DNA from: Tubulanus polymorphus
Taxonomy: Eukaryota > Nemertea > Palaeonemertea > Tubulaniformes > Tubulanidae
Length of the DNA: 64,000 nucleotides
Assembly: GCF_964204645.1 (NCBI RefSeq)
Contig: NC_134025.1
Span: 13,397,001 to 13,461,000 of the forward strand
Reading direction: 5' to 3'
Shown here: piece by piece, positions 41,757-52,245 of the stretch
Position numbering within the stretch: position 1 is the first letter of the stretch
Layout: every line of letters starts with the position of its first letter
Notes under the pieces: generated by a model
Databases searched by the model: none
Seen by the model: only the letters and a program-made list of their open reading frames with translations
What the model was told of the DNA's origin: nothing
Translations under genes and position numbers: made by a program

Positions 41757-42144
41757 ATAAGTAGACATATACGTAGTTATCTATGCTTTTTACAATTTTC
41801 TATCATCCCCACCAGGATCCGATCTAAGCACTTGTCCGACTGCCTGGGACAATCATATTTTATTTAGGGCAAGTAGGTTATCATTATCACTTGTCCATCA
41901 GGCTAGTGCAATTTCTCAAAGTTTTCTCAGATGATTGTACCACCTATTGGACTACCTGTGTTAGGGCAAGCAAAATTTCAGATACTTGCCCAATGAGCAA
42001 GTGGCTTTTATTCCTTAGATCGAACCCTGCTCACTAATTCTTGTGTAATCCCGTGAGTCAAACTTCTATATGACATTTTCTCAAGTCTCATGCGTGTATC
42101 TATTTATCAGAAAATTTCAAACTTTTTACTAATCCCTACTTTAT

Positions 42145-42990
42145 TATTTATTGCGCCAGTATAGATCAGCTCTCAGTGAACTCTGGAAAATTTTAACAAG
42201 GAAAAATCAGGAGAAAAAATTGTGTTACTAAATATTGAATGTTATCATTCCAAAATACAGGATCTCCTTTAAACATGGATGTTTAGAAAATGCTTGATTA
42301 ATTGAAATCCGTCTGGGTTACTGTCGTTTCCTTATATTCATTGACTCTGTAGAATTCATTAGAAGGATACTAGAAGGATACCTGTCTAATTGTGACTCAC
42401 CATCTTACAGACATTCTAAATGATTGGCAAAGATCTCTCAGCAGTCCTTGGTTCATTTTCTAATACCCACTTGCTTCATAATCAGAATTATAAGACAGTG
42501 TCTAAAAAATGTAATTCCAAGACAAGATAAATTTTTATCTTTTGATGTTTCTAGTTTATTCACCAATGTTCCTTTAGAACCAACAAGGATTTTTTATGAA
42601 AATGTTCTAGTTAATTGTCTCTTGGATCTCATCAAAGCATGACCAAAAAACTTTCAATTTAGTCCATACTTTTATGAACACTTTTTTTTAGTCTGCCTAT
42701 GGGGAAACCACTGTCCCGTTTTAGCCGGTTTATTTGTAGAGCACATTGAAAGTAAAATTCTTCCCCTTTATACTGATCGCAGACCAAAACTTAGACATCA
42801 TTATGTTGATGATATTCATTGTCTAGTCTTCCCTGATGTTACTTTAGTTTCATATTTTACTCGAACTCTTTATATCCCATTTTGAATTTCAATTTTAAGT
42901 GGGAGGAAAAATAATCAGAACCCCTTTTTTGGTATTCATTAACAATTCTAAAACCAATTAGAAATTCTCTGTTTATCGAAAACATTATCA
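42145..42990 (+). pseudogene. decayed Penelope-like RT fragment
   Basis: Same orientation as the 33-36 kb element and alignable to its RT over about 850 bases with many stops and indels. Recognisable blocks: RSALSEL near 42170, a frame reading QDKFLSFDVSSLFTNVPLEP (around 42523-42582), a GNPLSPVLAGLF-like stretch (about 42700-42735) and YVDDI (about 42801-42815). The N-terminus, GIY-YIG domain and arms were not found. An old, dead copy. Confidence 0.85.
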
Positions 42991-43847
42991 CTCCTTAGAA
43001 CAAAAAATAAGGTAAACTATCAAAGAAACACTGAAATAGAAATCTTTATCCACATGAGTATGACACAAGTTGCTTTGACTAGTTCATATCCAGTCATACC
43101 TTGAGATAATGATCAGTATACTACTCAGTGAGCAATCAAACAAGTGATAATCAAATTAGTTGGGTACACGTAAATCTAATTACACTGACAGAACGTGAAA
43201 GACCCACATTGTTGTACTAAGGTAGATGAAAGAGCAAGAATGAACATGTAGAGAGTCTTGCAATTACAAGCTGAGATATTGAACCAAAGTAATCAAAACC
43301 AACGCACCGACAATGACGTAATCTATTTGTATCTTGTGGTTTTTTTCTAACATGGTTTATCATGGGTTTGAGAAAACTGCACTCTTTTAGACTGGAACTA
43401 ACTGGTAGGGAAAAACATATAGCCAGTTTTCATCATTAAAAACTGTAAGATCTACCCATAATCATTTCATTTCGTAATGAAAGTTTCTGCAATAGTTAGT
43501 CATTTAGAAAACCTCAGATTAGGGAAAAAAAGCATACTAAAAATGCACACGTGCATTTACTGTTGAATGGCTTCTTTGATGTTAAATTGAAAATCTGATT
43601 GCTAAAAGTTTCGTGCAGACAGGAATAATCCTGAGGGATAAATGCAACGACTTTGAACTCAGTACAAAAATCTTCTGCCGTTCGGACCGGTCTTTTCTTT
43701 TTTCTTTCTATTCTCAGAGCTATCATGGTAGAAACAAAGTAAATATCATCAGTCACAAAACTCATTCGTACGAAAATACAACGAGTTATACGCGGTCAAT
43801 TTGCTGGATCACATTTCGTCGCTTTCAAAGAACAAAATACACAAACG

Positions 43848-43933
43848 ATGCTGCCAGTAGCGGAGGAGTTCATCGACGTAAATGGAAACATGGTTGCCGC
43901 AGCGGAGAAGGAAGAAATCAATCAATGCGTTAC
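43848..43933 (+). CDS. putative first coding exon, unknown gene
   Basis: Seen: ATG in fair context (AACGATGC) opens a frame reading MLPVAEEFIDVNGNMVAAAE then KEEINQCV plus two bases, followed by a consensus GTAAGG donor. The local base composition is more G+C-rich than the flanks, as expected near a start. It would need a next exon beginning with one base. A phase-incompatible terminal exon candidate lies downstream on the same strand at 48408. Function not recognised. Confidence 0.42.
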
Positions 43934-44880
43934 GTAAGGTAGACTACTCGCAGGCCTCAAGCGACGACGGAAATTATCGACGTTTCGATTTCGTTCACTT
44001 AAACGGACACGAACTCAGATCCGATGTAAAATCAACAAAACCATTACAGGACTGAAACTTCAAAGCTTTTCTGCTGTAAAATGCTTTGCAACAATGCACT
44101 CTGCGTAACAATCGTATCTATTTCAATCACGAATCTAATAAATCTGACAAATCCCTGATGAACAAGTGAAAAGAGCATCAGCCTGTGAAAGCAATGCTTA
44201 AAATATATGCATCAGAAAGTTTTTGTTGGCCTGATCGGTGGCTGCTAGGTTACAAGTTGATGGAACTATCTAAGATTGCCAATGACAAATTGGCACTTCC
44301 ATAATTGCTGACTGATCCACACCTTACATTACAGCAGCCCAGGTTTGACAATTGATATCCGTGAAGCACTTTCTGTTTCTATTCTGAAATTAATTTTGGA
44401 CTTCGGTAGTAAGAGAATTCTTTTGCTATCATGCACATCACTATCATTAATTCTTTTTAAAAACCCTGAACCGCCCAGCCATTTTGAATCAGGGATAGTT
44501 AAGTAATCTCCCGATATGCGATCTAGCTATATCTAACTATATAAATCTCTAAAATATGGGCTATGAGGAAATATAACATAATCCAATATAAATATTGGAA
44601 ACTAGAAAAGTCAATGGGACACTAAGGGTCAAAACTTATTTCCAGAATTTTTCACTCATCTTTGCTGGTTATCAAAGTAAAGTTGCAAATTTATTTCACC
44701 AAGAACCATTGTGTTCTATTTCATATACAAACTACTAAGGGACCCGGCTGATCGCCTGAGGGGGAGTCAATTACCAGTTTTAGACTGTTCATTCAGTCAA
44801 AATTGGAAATCACACTATTCAATTCATAATGCTATATATGCAGTAGACATGAACAACCTATAATCCTGAATTCACTCTAA

Positions 44881-45685
44881 AGGCTGGCTTATGTCGACAA
44901 GCAACGCGACGCCTACCGATGCAACTGGGTTTATCGCCGATTAGCAACTAGCGGCCTACAAGAGGCCGCCAGTTGCTGCTCTATCGGTTCGACATAAGCC
45001 GGCTTGCGACGGCAACCCGACACCTACCGACTCGTCGCAAGCCGTATCCGGCTAGTTGCCCATGTTCTACTCCGGCCTACGGTAGGCGGACAGTTGCTTT
45101 CGATCGCAACCGACATAAGCTCATCTGCCACGCAATGGAACTGAGCGCAAGGGTTCCAGCCAATGAGAGACCGCATATACATAGTACAAATTATGACCAC
45201 TAGTTAGCGTCATTCGTAATTAGTCATAAACTTTCAAATTCAAGTATTTCGAAACGTAAACCAAACCTTCAGCAAGTCAGATGACTGAACCGAAGATCTA
45301 GAAGCAAAATTGGTAGAATTATGGTGTGAGCGGCCATCTTTATATGATGTCGCTAGCATGTTGCATTCAAAACAGAATCAGAAAGATAAAGATCTTAAAG
45401 AAATAGCTTTTCTAATAGAAATATATTTCCCAATAATTCAAAATATATCAAATTTATTCTCAAAATGCTTATCACGTGACCATCTGAGCCAGCCGTTGCA
45501 GTTGCCAGTAATCGTAACCGACATAAGCAGGGAAGCAACTGGGAGGATCTCGTATCCTGATAGTCGGCCTCAGTTGCTGTGAATCGGAGCGCAGTCGACA
45601 TAAGCTGGGCTGCGATCGCGGTTGCTCTCAGTTGCATCGGTAGGAGTCGGTAGGCGTCGCGTTGCTTGTCGACATAAGCCAGTCT
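44881..45685. mobile_element. Harbinger-type MITE, family A, copy 2 (805 bp)
   Basis: Termini AGGCTGGCTTATGTCGACAA and the complement ending CGACATAAGCCAGTCT, continuing into an almost perfect inverted repeat of about 45 bases. Flanked by TAA (44878-44880 and 45686-45688), a TWA-type target duplication. It is more intact than copy 1. The interior encodes a MADF-like fragment (see separate entry) but no transposase. Non-autonomous derivative of a PIF/Harbinger element. Confidence 0.87.
45289..45420 (+). pseudogene. MADF-like DNA-binding fragment inside MITE family A
   Basis: One frame reads KLVELWCERPSLYDVASMLH then QNQKDKDLKEIAF. The pattern (LVELW...PxLYD...K.DKxLKEIA) matches the start of the MADF domain, a Myb-related DNA-binding fold. 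Known: PIF/Harbinger transposons encode a separate Myb/SANT- or MADF-type protein besides the transposase. Inference: the MITE arose by deletion from an autonomous element and kept part of this gene. The homologous region in copy 1 (22075-22190) is present but frame-disrupted. Confidence 0.68.
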
Positions 45686-45689
45686 TAAA

Positions 45690-45912
45690 AAAAGCTTATG
45701 TCGGCTGCGCTTGAGTTACATTGACTAGGTGAACATGATCTCCTGCCCATTGCCTCCCTGTTTATTTGCGACAGCGGCAACTGACCCAACTGTAGATGGT
45801 CATGTGATAATAATTTGAGAATTTATTTCAATTCTTATTCGAAACTGTTGTATTCGCTGAAATATTTCTTACAGAGTATCTCACTTGCACCAGTGTTCGT
45901 CATAAGCTAACC
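45690..45912. mobile_element. degenerate inverted fragment of MITE family A beside copy 2
   Basis: AGCTTATGTCGGCTGCGC, ATCTCCTGCCCATTGCCTCC, CGGCAACTGACCCAACTG, AGATGGTCATGTGATAAT and AGAATTTATTTCAATTCTTA follow the right half of copy 2 read in reverse. It therefore abuts the full copy as an inverted, older relative. Confidence 0.6.
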
Positions 45913-46125
45913 ATAACAATATGTTTACATGAGTGGAAAATTTACATTTTTCAAATATGAAATATAATTCAACAGATATTCATCCTCATTATATCACTCA
46001 AAACATTCCAAAGCACACCAGTTTTTGTTTCTTTGCTAAAAACCTGTTGAAATGTGTCAACTAGTGCAAGATTAACCTTGTCTCTCATCCTCCCTGGAGA
46101 TCCAGTTACTTGAATTTCAATTTAC

Positions 46126-46196
46126 CTTCGTAATCCTCCAAAATCCCTGAAAGCATCGGATAATGTTCCGCATTTCTAATCCACACTTCAATTCCC
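46126..46196 (-). CDS. orphan exon resembling the B3GALNT2 segment upstream of 7022
   Basis: Seen: a 71-nt minus-strand exon (acceptor CTTTTACAG, donor GTAAATT) reading IEVWIRNAEHYP then MLSGILEDYEG, phase 2 in and phase 1 out. Known: in B3GALNT2 proteins the block before EGTIV has the form W-[YI]-[KR]-x-x-E-[QH]-[FY] followed by an I-L/acidic/F-or-Y-E-G ending, which this fits. Odd: the exon at 7022 also begins with DYEG and in phase 0, so the two cannot be spliced directly. It could be a remnant of a duplicated gene, part of a different gene (for example the one ending at 39925), or a real exon with an unrecognised partner. Confidence 0.42.
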
Positions 46197-47518
46197 CTGT
46201 AAAAGTCTCTGCGCAACAAAAATATACACACAGGATTCATTTGAATTTCTATTCAGTTCTGGAAGCTTTCACCAACAGTTAGCACGAATGAGACTGAGTA
46301 TCAGATTTAAATTCTCGCGAAAAGTATGAGCCATGGGGTGAAACCTGGGCTGTAGCACTCATTTTACATAAAGGTTGCATAAGCTAGTCATGATTTCATG
46401 GCACTTTCTACTATTGGCCTTATAAAACAATTTCAAATTTTCAAAAAATTACATCAGTTTAAAGCCAACTTACAACACAGAGTTTGATCAATTCTTCAAA
46501 AAATGTTCAATTTCACCATTCGATTTCAAAATACCTATCATTCAGCTCGGAACAATATTGACCCGAAATTATTTATCAAGAGTTAAATATGAAAAACTGA
46601 ACAAAAAAAAATAATTAAAATCATCTTTAATGACCTCGATGATTGATCACACTCATAAGGATTTATCCATTATGCATTTGTCTTTCATTCCAAGGTTCTG
46701 AGAATTAACAATGTGCTACGATTGCTAGTACGTAGGTTTTTCACTTCATTACATATCTTATTTTTGAGTAGTAATGGAAATTATAACTCTTCAAACAGAT
46801 GAAAGGGCAAAGCCAATAAACATTTGCCATTTCTTTGAAGTTCGATTCCATTGCTAACGCATCAAATTTTCATCAACATTATTGATGAGTTCAAAAATAG
46901 ACCAACAGAAATCTATAGCACAAACCAAATTTAACTTTTCAAATTTGAATCAGAATCAATGATGGCGTCAAGAGGAGAAATATATCTATGTATATCTAAT
47001 GTAAGTGTACGAGGCATAGATATTCATCAAGTGTCTATCATTGCGAATCCCAGCGTAATCATCGCAAAGGAAGTTAGTAAATCAGATCAGTCAGCTTCCA
47101 TCCATCAAGAGACGTAAGATTGGTTGAAAGTATTTACATGATATTGGGTTACTAGTCTCCTGAGAGTCTTATACACACTCTCACAAAGACTCTTTCATTG
47201 CATTAATACCTAACGAGTTATCAGTATCAAATAGCCAGGCCGGGTGAAGATGATTAATTAGTAATCCAATTCATCAACTTCTACATCAAGAGTTGAGAAT
47301 GATCGAAAAATTGTGAACATCTATCAGCAACCAAAATCAGCAACATAAAATCCGGATTGGTTCAGTTCTTCATCAACACCACAGGATCGAGTGCAGTGTC
47401 TACCAGGTTGATAATGGTCGGTTTATTTCAAACACCCACCAATCTCCTAAAGCATGACCTGAAGTGGATTCAGATCGAAGAACTCTATTGTTAGAGATAT
47501 AGGACAAGCTGTATAACA
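46197..47518. other. no gene seen
   Basis: A+T-rich unique sequence. No repeat or exon recognised. Confidence 0.4.
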
Positions 47519-48213
47519 GGTTGTAGGTAAAAATCCCCTGGGTAAAAATCCCCTAGGTAAAAATCCCCAAATACTAAAAGTAGGTAACAATCCCCACTTG
47601 TTGATTTTCAAGAATATTTCAAAGCAAAATGTTTCTCCAATTTTGTTCATTTGCAATGAGACTGAAATTTGTTTGAACTGCGCAATGGAATCTTTCGTTG
47701 GGATAAATTCTTTAAGTAAACTCTTAGAATAAAATAAATTGTTAGAATTGATAAGAATAATGAACTTTTTATTTGTAATATCTTAAAAAATTTGAACTTG
47801 AATATTTTTGTACTGTGAACTCTGGTTGACTTGTGGTATATTTGAGCAGTGCAATGCCATGAATTATAAGCAATAATGGACTTATAATTCTAGATATTTT
47901 AGATTCAAGCTAGTGTGATATATTAGTGCGATGAACCCTTTCATTAAGCTGTGTGATTTTAGTAACTTTAAGTACTAATTTAGTATTAATGGGCTGGTAA
48001 TTTGTAGTATGTTTTAATTCAAGTATATACTATAGTTTGTATACTCATATCCTTATGATGTTCCACAATAATAAATTGGAAATATGTATCAATTATACGA
48101 ATTAATTGACCTTAAGATTGTATCTGCTTACACTACATTCAGGAAGGGAATTTTTACCTAATTGGGGATATTTACCTAGGGGATTTTTACCCAGGGGATT
48201 TTTACCGCTAACC
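47519..48213. mobile_element. foldback/MITE, AAATCCCC family, copy 2 (about 695 bp)
   Basis: Inverted arms of about 50 bases. The left arm is three tandem copies of GGTAAAAATCCCC-type units (47526-47569); the right arm is their inverted complement (48164-48206). The interior is A+T-rich with no coding frame. The same unit flanks the composite at 30260-31231. The repeating GFLPRGFLP peptide in one minus-strand frame is only the translated arm. A possible TATA flank on each side is too weak to call a target duplication. Confidence 0.75.
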
Positions 48214-48242
48214 CTATAATGACTGGCAAAGTGGACTAGTTC

Positions 48243-48306
48243 TATTGGTCTACTGGTTAGTACGCTTGCTTTCTATGTATGAGACCAGGGTTCGATCCCC
48301 GCTGAG
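48243..48306 (+). repeat. tRNA-derived SINE head or pseudo-tRNA
   Basis: A-box-like TGGTTAGTACG (48254-48264) and B-box-like GGGTTCGATCCCC (48288-48300) are correctly spaced for a tRNA gene, and the T arm can fold. Acceptor and anticodon stems do not pair well, so a functional tRNA is unlikely. Confidence 0.55.
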
Positions 48307-48407
48307 TGTATGTAATTGCACTGTCTAATAAGCTGATAACAAATGCCTTTTTGTCCAGTTGCTTTTTGCCATTTATACATTTATGTATTATATTACATAT
48401 TTGACAG

Positions 48408-48622
48408 AATACGAGGTCACGCGCGCGAGACCTACCATCTCAAGATTTTCACAAGATCTTCTAAGCGTCCACATCGAGCTCGAGCCTATGTGGAATCTGT
48501 ATCGAAAAAATGTGCCTCAAGATCAAACGCACAATCAAGCAAATGCCTCAAGTGCTTGCTTGTGTGTGCATCATCACACTTCTAGCTCACCAAGTCATAC
48601 TGTAGAAGACATATTGAAATAG
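48408..48622 (+). CDS. putative terminal exon, about 71 codons, unknown gene
   Basis: Seen: after a T-rich acceptor (ACATATTTGACAG) a frame reads YEVTRARPTISRFSQDLLSV, then HIELEPMWNLYRKNVPQ, and ends SPSHTVEDILK, TAG. The middle is polar with several His and Ser residues (CLCVHHHTSSS). It starts with two bases of a split codon. Plausible as a last exon of a plus-strand gene, perhaps the one starting at 43848 with at least one exon missing between. Not recognised. Confidence 0.38.
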
Positions 48623-48666
48623 TGTCTTCTCAATTTCTAATTCCTTGAGTAATCTAATGAAGAGAA

Positions 48667-48840
48667 GTAGAGGTCCAGGGACACGCAATCCACTTGGTGA
48701 AATTGCTGACAATCTAAAATTTCAATATTCAATGGCCTTGGTGAACAAATACATAAATAATGACCTTGAAATTCACAACAATCATGGAAGATGTCATGAG
48801 CTAGAATTTTGCAATTGATTGTGATTAAGATATATGCGCA
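48667..48840. repeat. dispersed repeat, GGTCCAGGGACAC family, copy 3
   Basis: AGGTCCAGGGACACGC, ACTTGGTGAAATTGCTGAC, AATATTCAATGGCC-TTGGTGAACAAATAC and CATGAGCTAGAATTTTGCAA match 27412-27665 in order. Class unknown. Confidence 0.6.
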
Positions 48841-49364
48841 CATAGCAATACATATGAACATACCATTCACATAAGGACATACCATAGCTTGAAAAGTATC
48901 CATGCATTTGCTCAATAATTATTCTTTCATTTTTCCAGTTTTTCTTTCCAAATTTTCCAGTAATCCCCAATTTTCAAACCAGAATACATTTTAAAAATCA
49001 GTATTGAGGCCTTAAAAATCTGTATTAGGGTAAATTACTAGAAACAAAATTTTTGTTCTGTTTTCTGACACCGTACTAACTGTATTAGTGCGCCATCTTC
49101 ATCTTAGTACAGATGGCAAACTAGTACAGTGTCATATTGAGGGTCTAATTTGAATTGACAAGAGTGATTCTGAGAGATTCAAGAAAGAACGATGCATCTT
49201 GCCAGAAAAACGATGAAGTTTTCCGTAAGTTATCAAATTTTTTCCGTATTCTCAGGTGAATAAAAATCTGTAGTGTAACAATTCTTCAAAAAACCGAACG
49301 ACATATTTTCACACGATATTCTGGAACAGATACGGAAAAATCAGAACGGTTGGCAGCTCTGTAT

Positions 49365-50080
49365 GGCTTCCGTAGCCATCTTGGAATGGTTTTGTAGGCA
49401 AAAATAGGGCTCATCCTCCCATCCTCTATAATCTACATACCAAGTCATGAGAAAATTGGTTGAACTTTCGACTTATTTCCCACGCATATATGGCTCTGGC
49501 GGCCATCTGGGATGACTATATAAATCAAAACAAAAGGGAACATTGTCCTTTCACTCCTAACCTAAATTCAAAGCTATGAGAAAAAATTGGTGACAAAATG
49601 TAGACTGTAGAGCAGGAACAAGATCTAAATTGTCAATTTCATGTACAAATATGGCTGTGGTGACCATCTTGGATGACCTATGATAGTCGAAAACAATAGG
49701 GCTCATCCTCCTCTTATCCACGATCTTCATACCAAATTAAGAGAAAATTACCGGTAGTAAAAACTCTTCACTGTAGAGTGGCACAAGGTACAAAGTGCCT
49801 ATTTCACACATAAATATGACTGTGCGGCCATCATGAATTACCTAAATAAGTCACAAAACAATATTGCACATCCCCTTTCACCCCTAGCCATAATACCAAG
49901 CTGAGAGAAGATCCGTTGAGAACTGTATAGGCCTATAGAATGTAGAGTGGGAACAAGGTCAAAAATGCCTATTTGAATATGACTATGGTAGCCATGTTGA
50001 CCTATACATGTCATATGTACAGTACATCCTCCTTTCCATGATCCACCTACCAAACTATGAGAAAATGGGCTGTAGCCTTT
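49365..50080. repeat. degenerate tandem repeat, about 160-bp unit, five copies
   Basis: The landmark ATATGGCTGTGGTGACCATC recurs in variant form at about 49365, 49491, 49652, 49815 and 49978, followed each time by CTCATCCTCC-like and ATACCAA..ATGAGAAAAT words. The last three intervals are about 163 bases; the first two are shorter. Identity between units is moderate, so it is an old satellite-like array. Embedded frames (for example 49838-50125 minus) are not genes. Confidence 0.78.
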
Positions 50081-50130
50081 TCCATCTATGAATGGAGACT
50101 GATAAAGACTAAGATGGCTGATCAAAAACT

Positions 50131-51562
50131 GAGATATACTAAAGATCCCTTTCCATTATATCCATCACAAATCTTAATAAAGGTGCAACGGTCCTGTGGT
50201 TCATCATCAAATCATTGAGTGTACATTGTCAAAAATATTATACTAACTATAAATTAATTTGGATTGCAATCGAATGTAGAATAGATTACCGAATTAAAAC
50301 CATGAACTGACGATATGCTGAACCAACTCTTCGAACAACAATCTTTTATTCTAAATCTAATCACTTCATTAGCCCCTTATTACACGATTAATACATGCAA
50401 GATATTATTATACTCGTAATTTCCAGATTTTATCATCCTTGAATTAAATTAAAATACGCGTGCAGCGATCGTCTCCTTGTCCTCTGTGTTTGTTTTTTTA
50501 ACAGCACGCGTGTGATACCTATGATGTACGTTCTCTATTGATCGCTTCGCACGGATTTCCGTAGTATGATAGCGACATATTTATAAGGGTCTATGTGAGT
50601 AGACTAGCTCCTACCTCTAAATCAGTGTTGAAAAAACTGACTGTTGATTAGATGAAAAGCTGAGAGCATTCCACTGCCCGCTATTGTCTACAGACTACTT
50701 AGTCCATTATCAATTTATCACCGCTCACAATTCTACCTAAGAACGTACTAAAATTGAATAGAGAAGTCTTAGAGCCGTAACACAGTTCACAAGAAAGCCG
50801 ACGGCCGCGGTTAAACTCTACTGGTTAGCAGGTCTTTAAGGCATTGACAAGAAAAATCTAAGCCAAAACTCCATTGGTATCGCCATACTAGCTAGTTTGG
50901 ATACTGAATTGAATAGCCTGAATGAACCCGAATGAAATGCTCGCCATTTTGTTTCGGGTTCCACACTGGGTTTTCCCAAAGGGCTTTCCCAATTACATCA
51001 GAAGCGCCGAAATTCCCGGAATTTCCCGTATATCCCACAAACAGCCAATCAAATTCATTGTAGCTCAGGTAACAAGGTCAACTCAAATAAATAGAAACGA
51101 GACAATTAAGGGGGTTTATAAAGTGAGGGCCTGTAGGTCGAAAGTACATCGATATGAGTCGCACTAAAACCGGCAACACTTCCAGGAAGGATTGAACTTT
51201 TATATATTTCAATTCCAAGTATGCGAATTGACATATGTAAAAACGTGCCATTACTTAGTGCTAAAAAGTAGGGTTTTTACCTGTTTTTCAAGAATAAGTC
51301 CCCTAAAAATAACTCGATCACTATGGAATTTTTGTGGGCTCGAGAACTCATTAAACCATGACACCAAAAATCAACACTATTGGTTCAACAGCCATGTTTG
51401 TGCCTTGTTGACACACAGGTATTCTATTCATTTTCAATGAAAACTGCTTCACCAGACCATTTGCATAGGCAAACCTACGGTTTACCAAAAATGGAAAAAG
51501 CTAAAATTCTCAGAATTTAGGCCAATAATATCCTTTTTGAGCATATTTAAGGTTACAGGATT
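50131..51562. other. no gene seen
   Basis: A+T-rich; short frames at 50922-51167 and 51192-51440 look random. At 51260-51310 GGGTTTTTACCTG and AAGTCCCCTAAAA words echo the AAATCCCC foldback family but do not form clear arms. Confidence 0.4.
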
Positions 51563-52021
51563 TCATCTTACATCCAACATTAAGTATCCAAGCATTTGCT
51601 CAATAATCAAACTCACACTCATGTTGAACTGTTCGAATAAACTGAGGTGGTACTGATGGAATAATGGTCTCCTTTGGTAAGATAAGAGGTTGGTAACAGC
51701 AGTGTCCACATTACATGATTCTAGAATGGGAAAGCACGGACAAATAGGACAATGATAAAAAAACTGATTAGAAAATGGCACTCGATTGTACTGATGATGG
51801 CCCTGTGGGTCATCAAGCCGACAAGGCATCCCAACAAGATATGATACCAGGCTTACTGGTGCGGCAGCCAAAGACAAAAGTTTAGTAACAAGTCTATGAA
51901 AAATAGCAAAAACCCTAGCGCAGGGTGCATATGTGTATAAAATTTCAGCAGTCAGAGTGTTAAGATTAGGAATAATGGAGGATGCAATGTTTATATCATG
52001 TGACATAAGCTGCGTACACAC
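51563..52021 (-). CDS. 152-codon open frame, unidentified
   Basis: The longest unexplained frame in this part of the window. It reads LLSLAAAPVSLVSYLVG, CPICPCFPILESCNVD (a CPxC-like Cys cluster) and QRRPLFHQYHLSLFEQFNMS. No start context, splice sites or known domain were identified, and another frame over its end is also protein-like. It abuts an inverted-repeat stretch at 52015-52240, so it may be decayed transposon coding sequence rather than a host exon. Confidence 0.25.
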   Translation of the reverse strand: MCTQLMSHDINIASSIIPNLNTLTAEILYTYAPCARVFAIFHRLVTKLLSLAAAPVSLVSYLVGMPCRLDDPQGHHQYNRVPFSNQFFYHCPICPCFPILESCNVDTAVTNLLSYQRRPLFHQYHLSLFEQFNMSVSLIIEQMLGYLMLDVR

Positions 52022-52245
52022 TAGGATTTCAGTACAGTACTAAGCGTTCACACTAGGAAATTATTCGAGGCCTATTCGCAGCTTATTCAGTTCCGTACTG
52101 AAATACGCAGCTTATTAAGCGTGGAATGCGATTCCATGCCGAAAACCGGATCTCAGTATGGAACTGAGCTGGCCGCGTATTTTCCGTAGTGTGAACGCAG
52201 ATTCGGCGCTTAGCTAGCCACGTATTCACATCCTCGTAGTACAAA
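52015..52245. mobile_element. small inverted-repeat element with GCGTTCACACTA ends
   Basis: AAGCGTTCACACTAGGAAA (about 52047-52065) and its near complement TTTTCCGTAGTGTGAACGC (about 52180-52198) form inverted subterminal repeats. Between them CAGCTTATTCAGTTCCGTAC and GTATGGAACTGAG are also inverted. The GCGTTCACAC theme is shared with MITE family B, suggesting a related but distinct family. Borders not determined. Confidence 0.5.

Noticed and set aside
49365-50080. CRISPR-like array
   Set aside because: Units are about 160 bases, diverged throughout and in animal DNA; no repeat-spacer structure.
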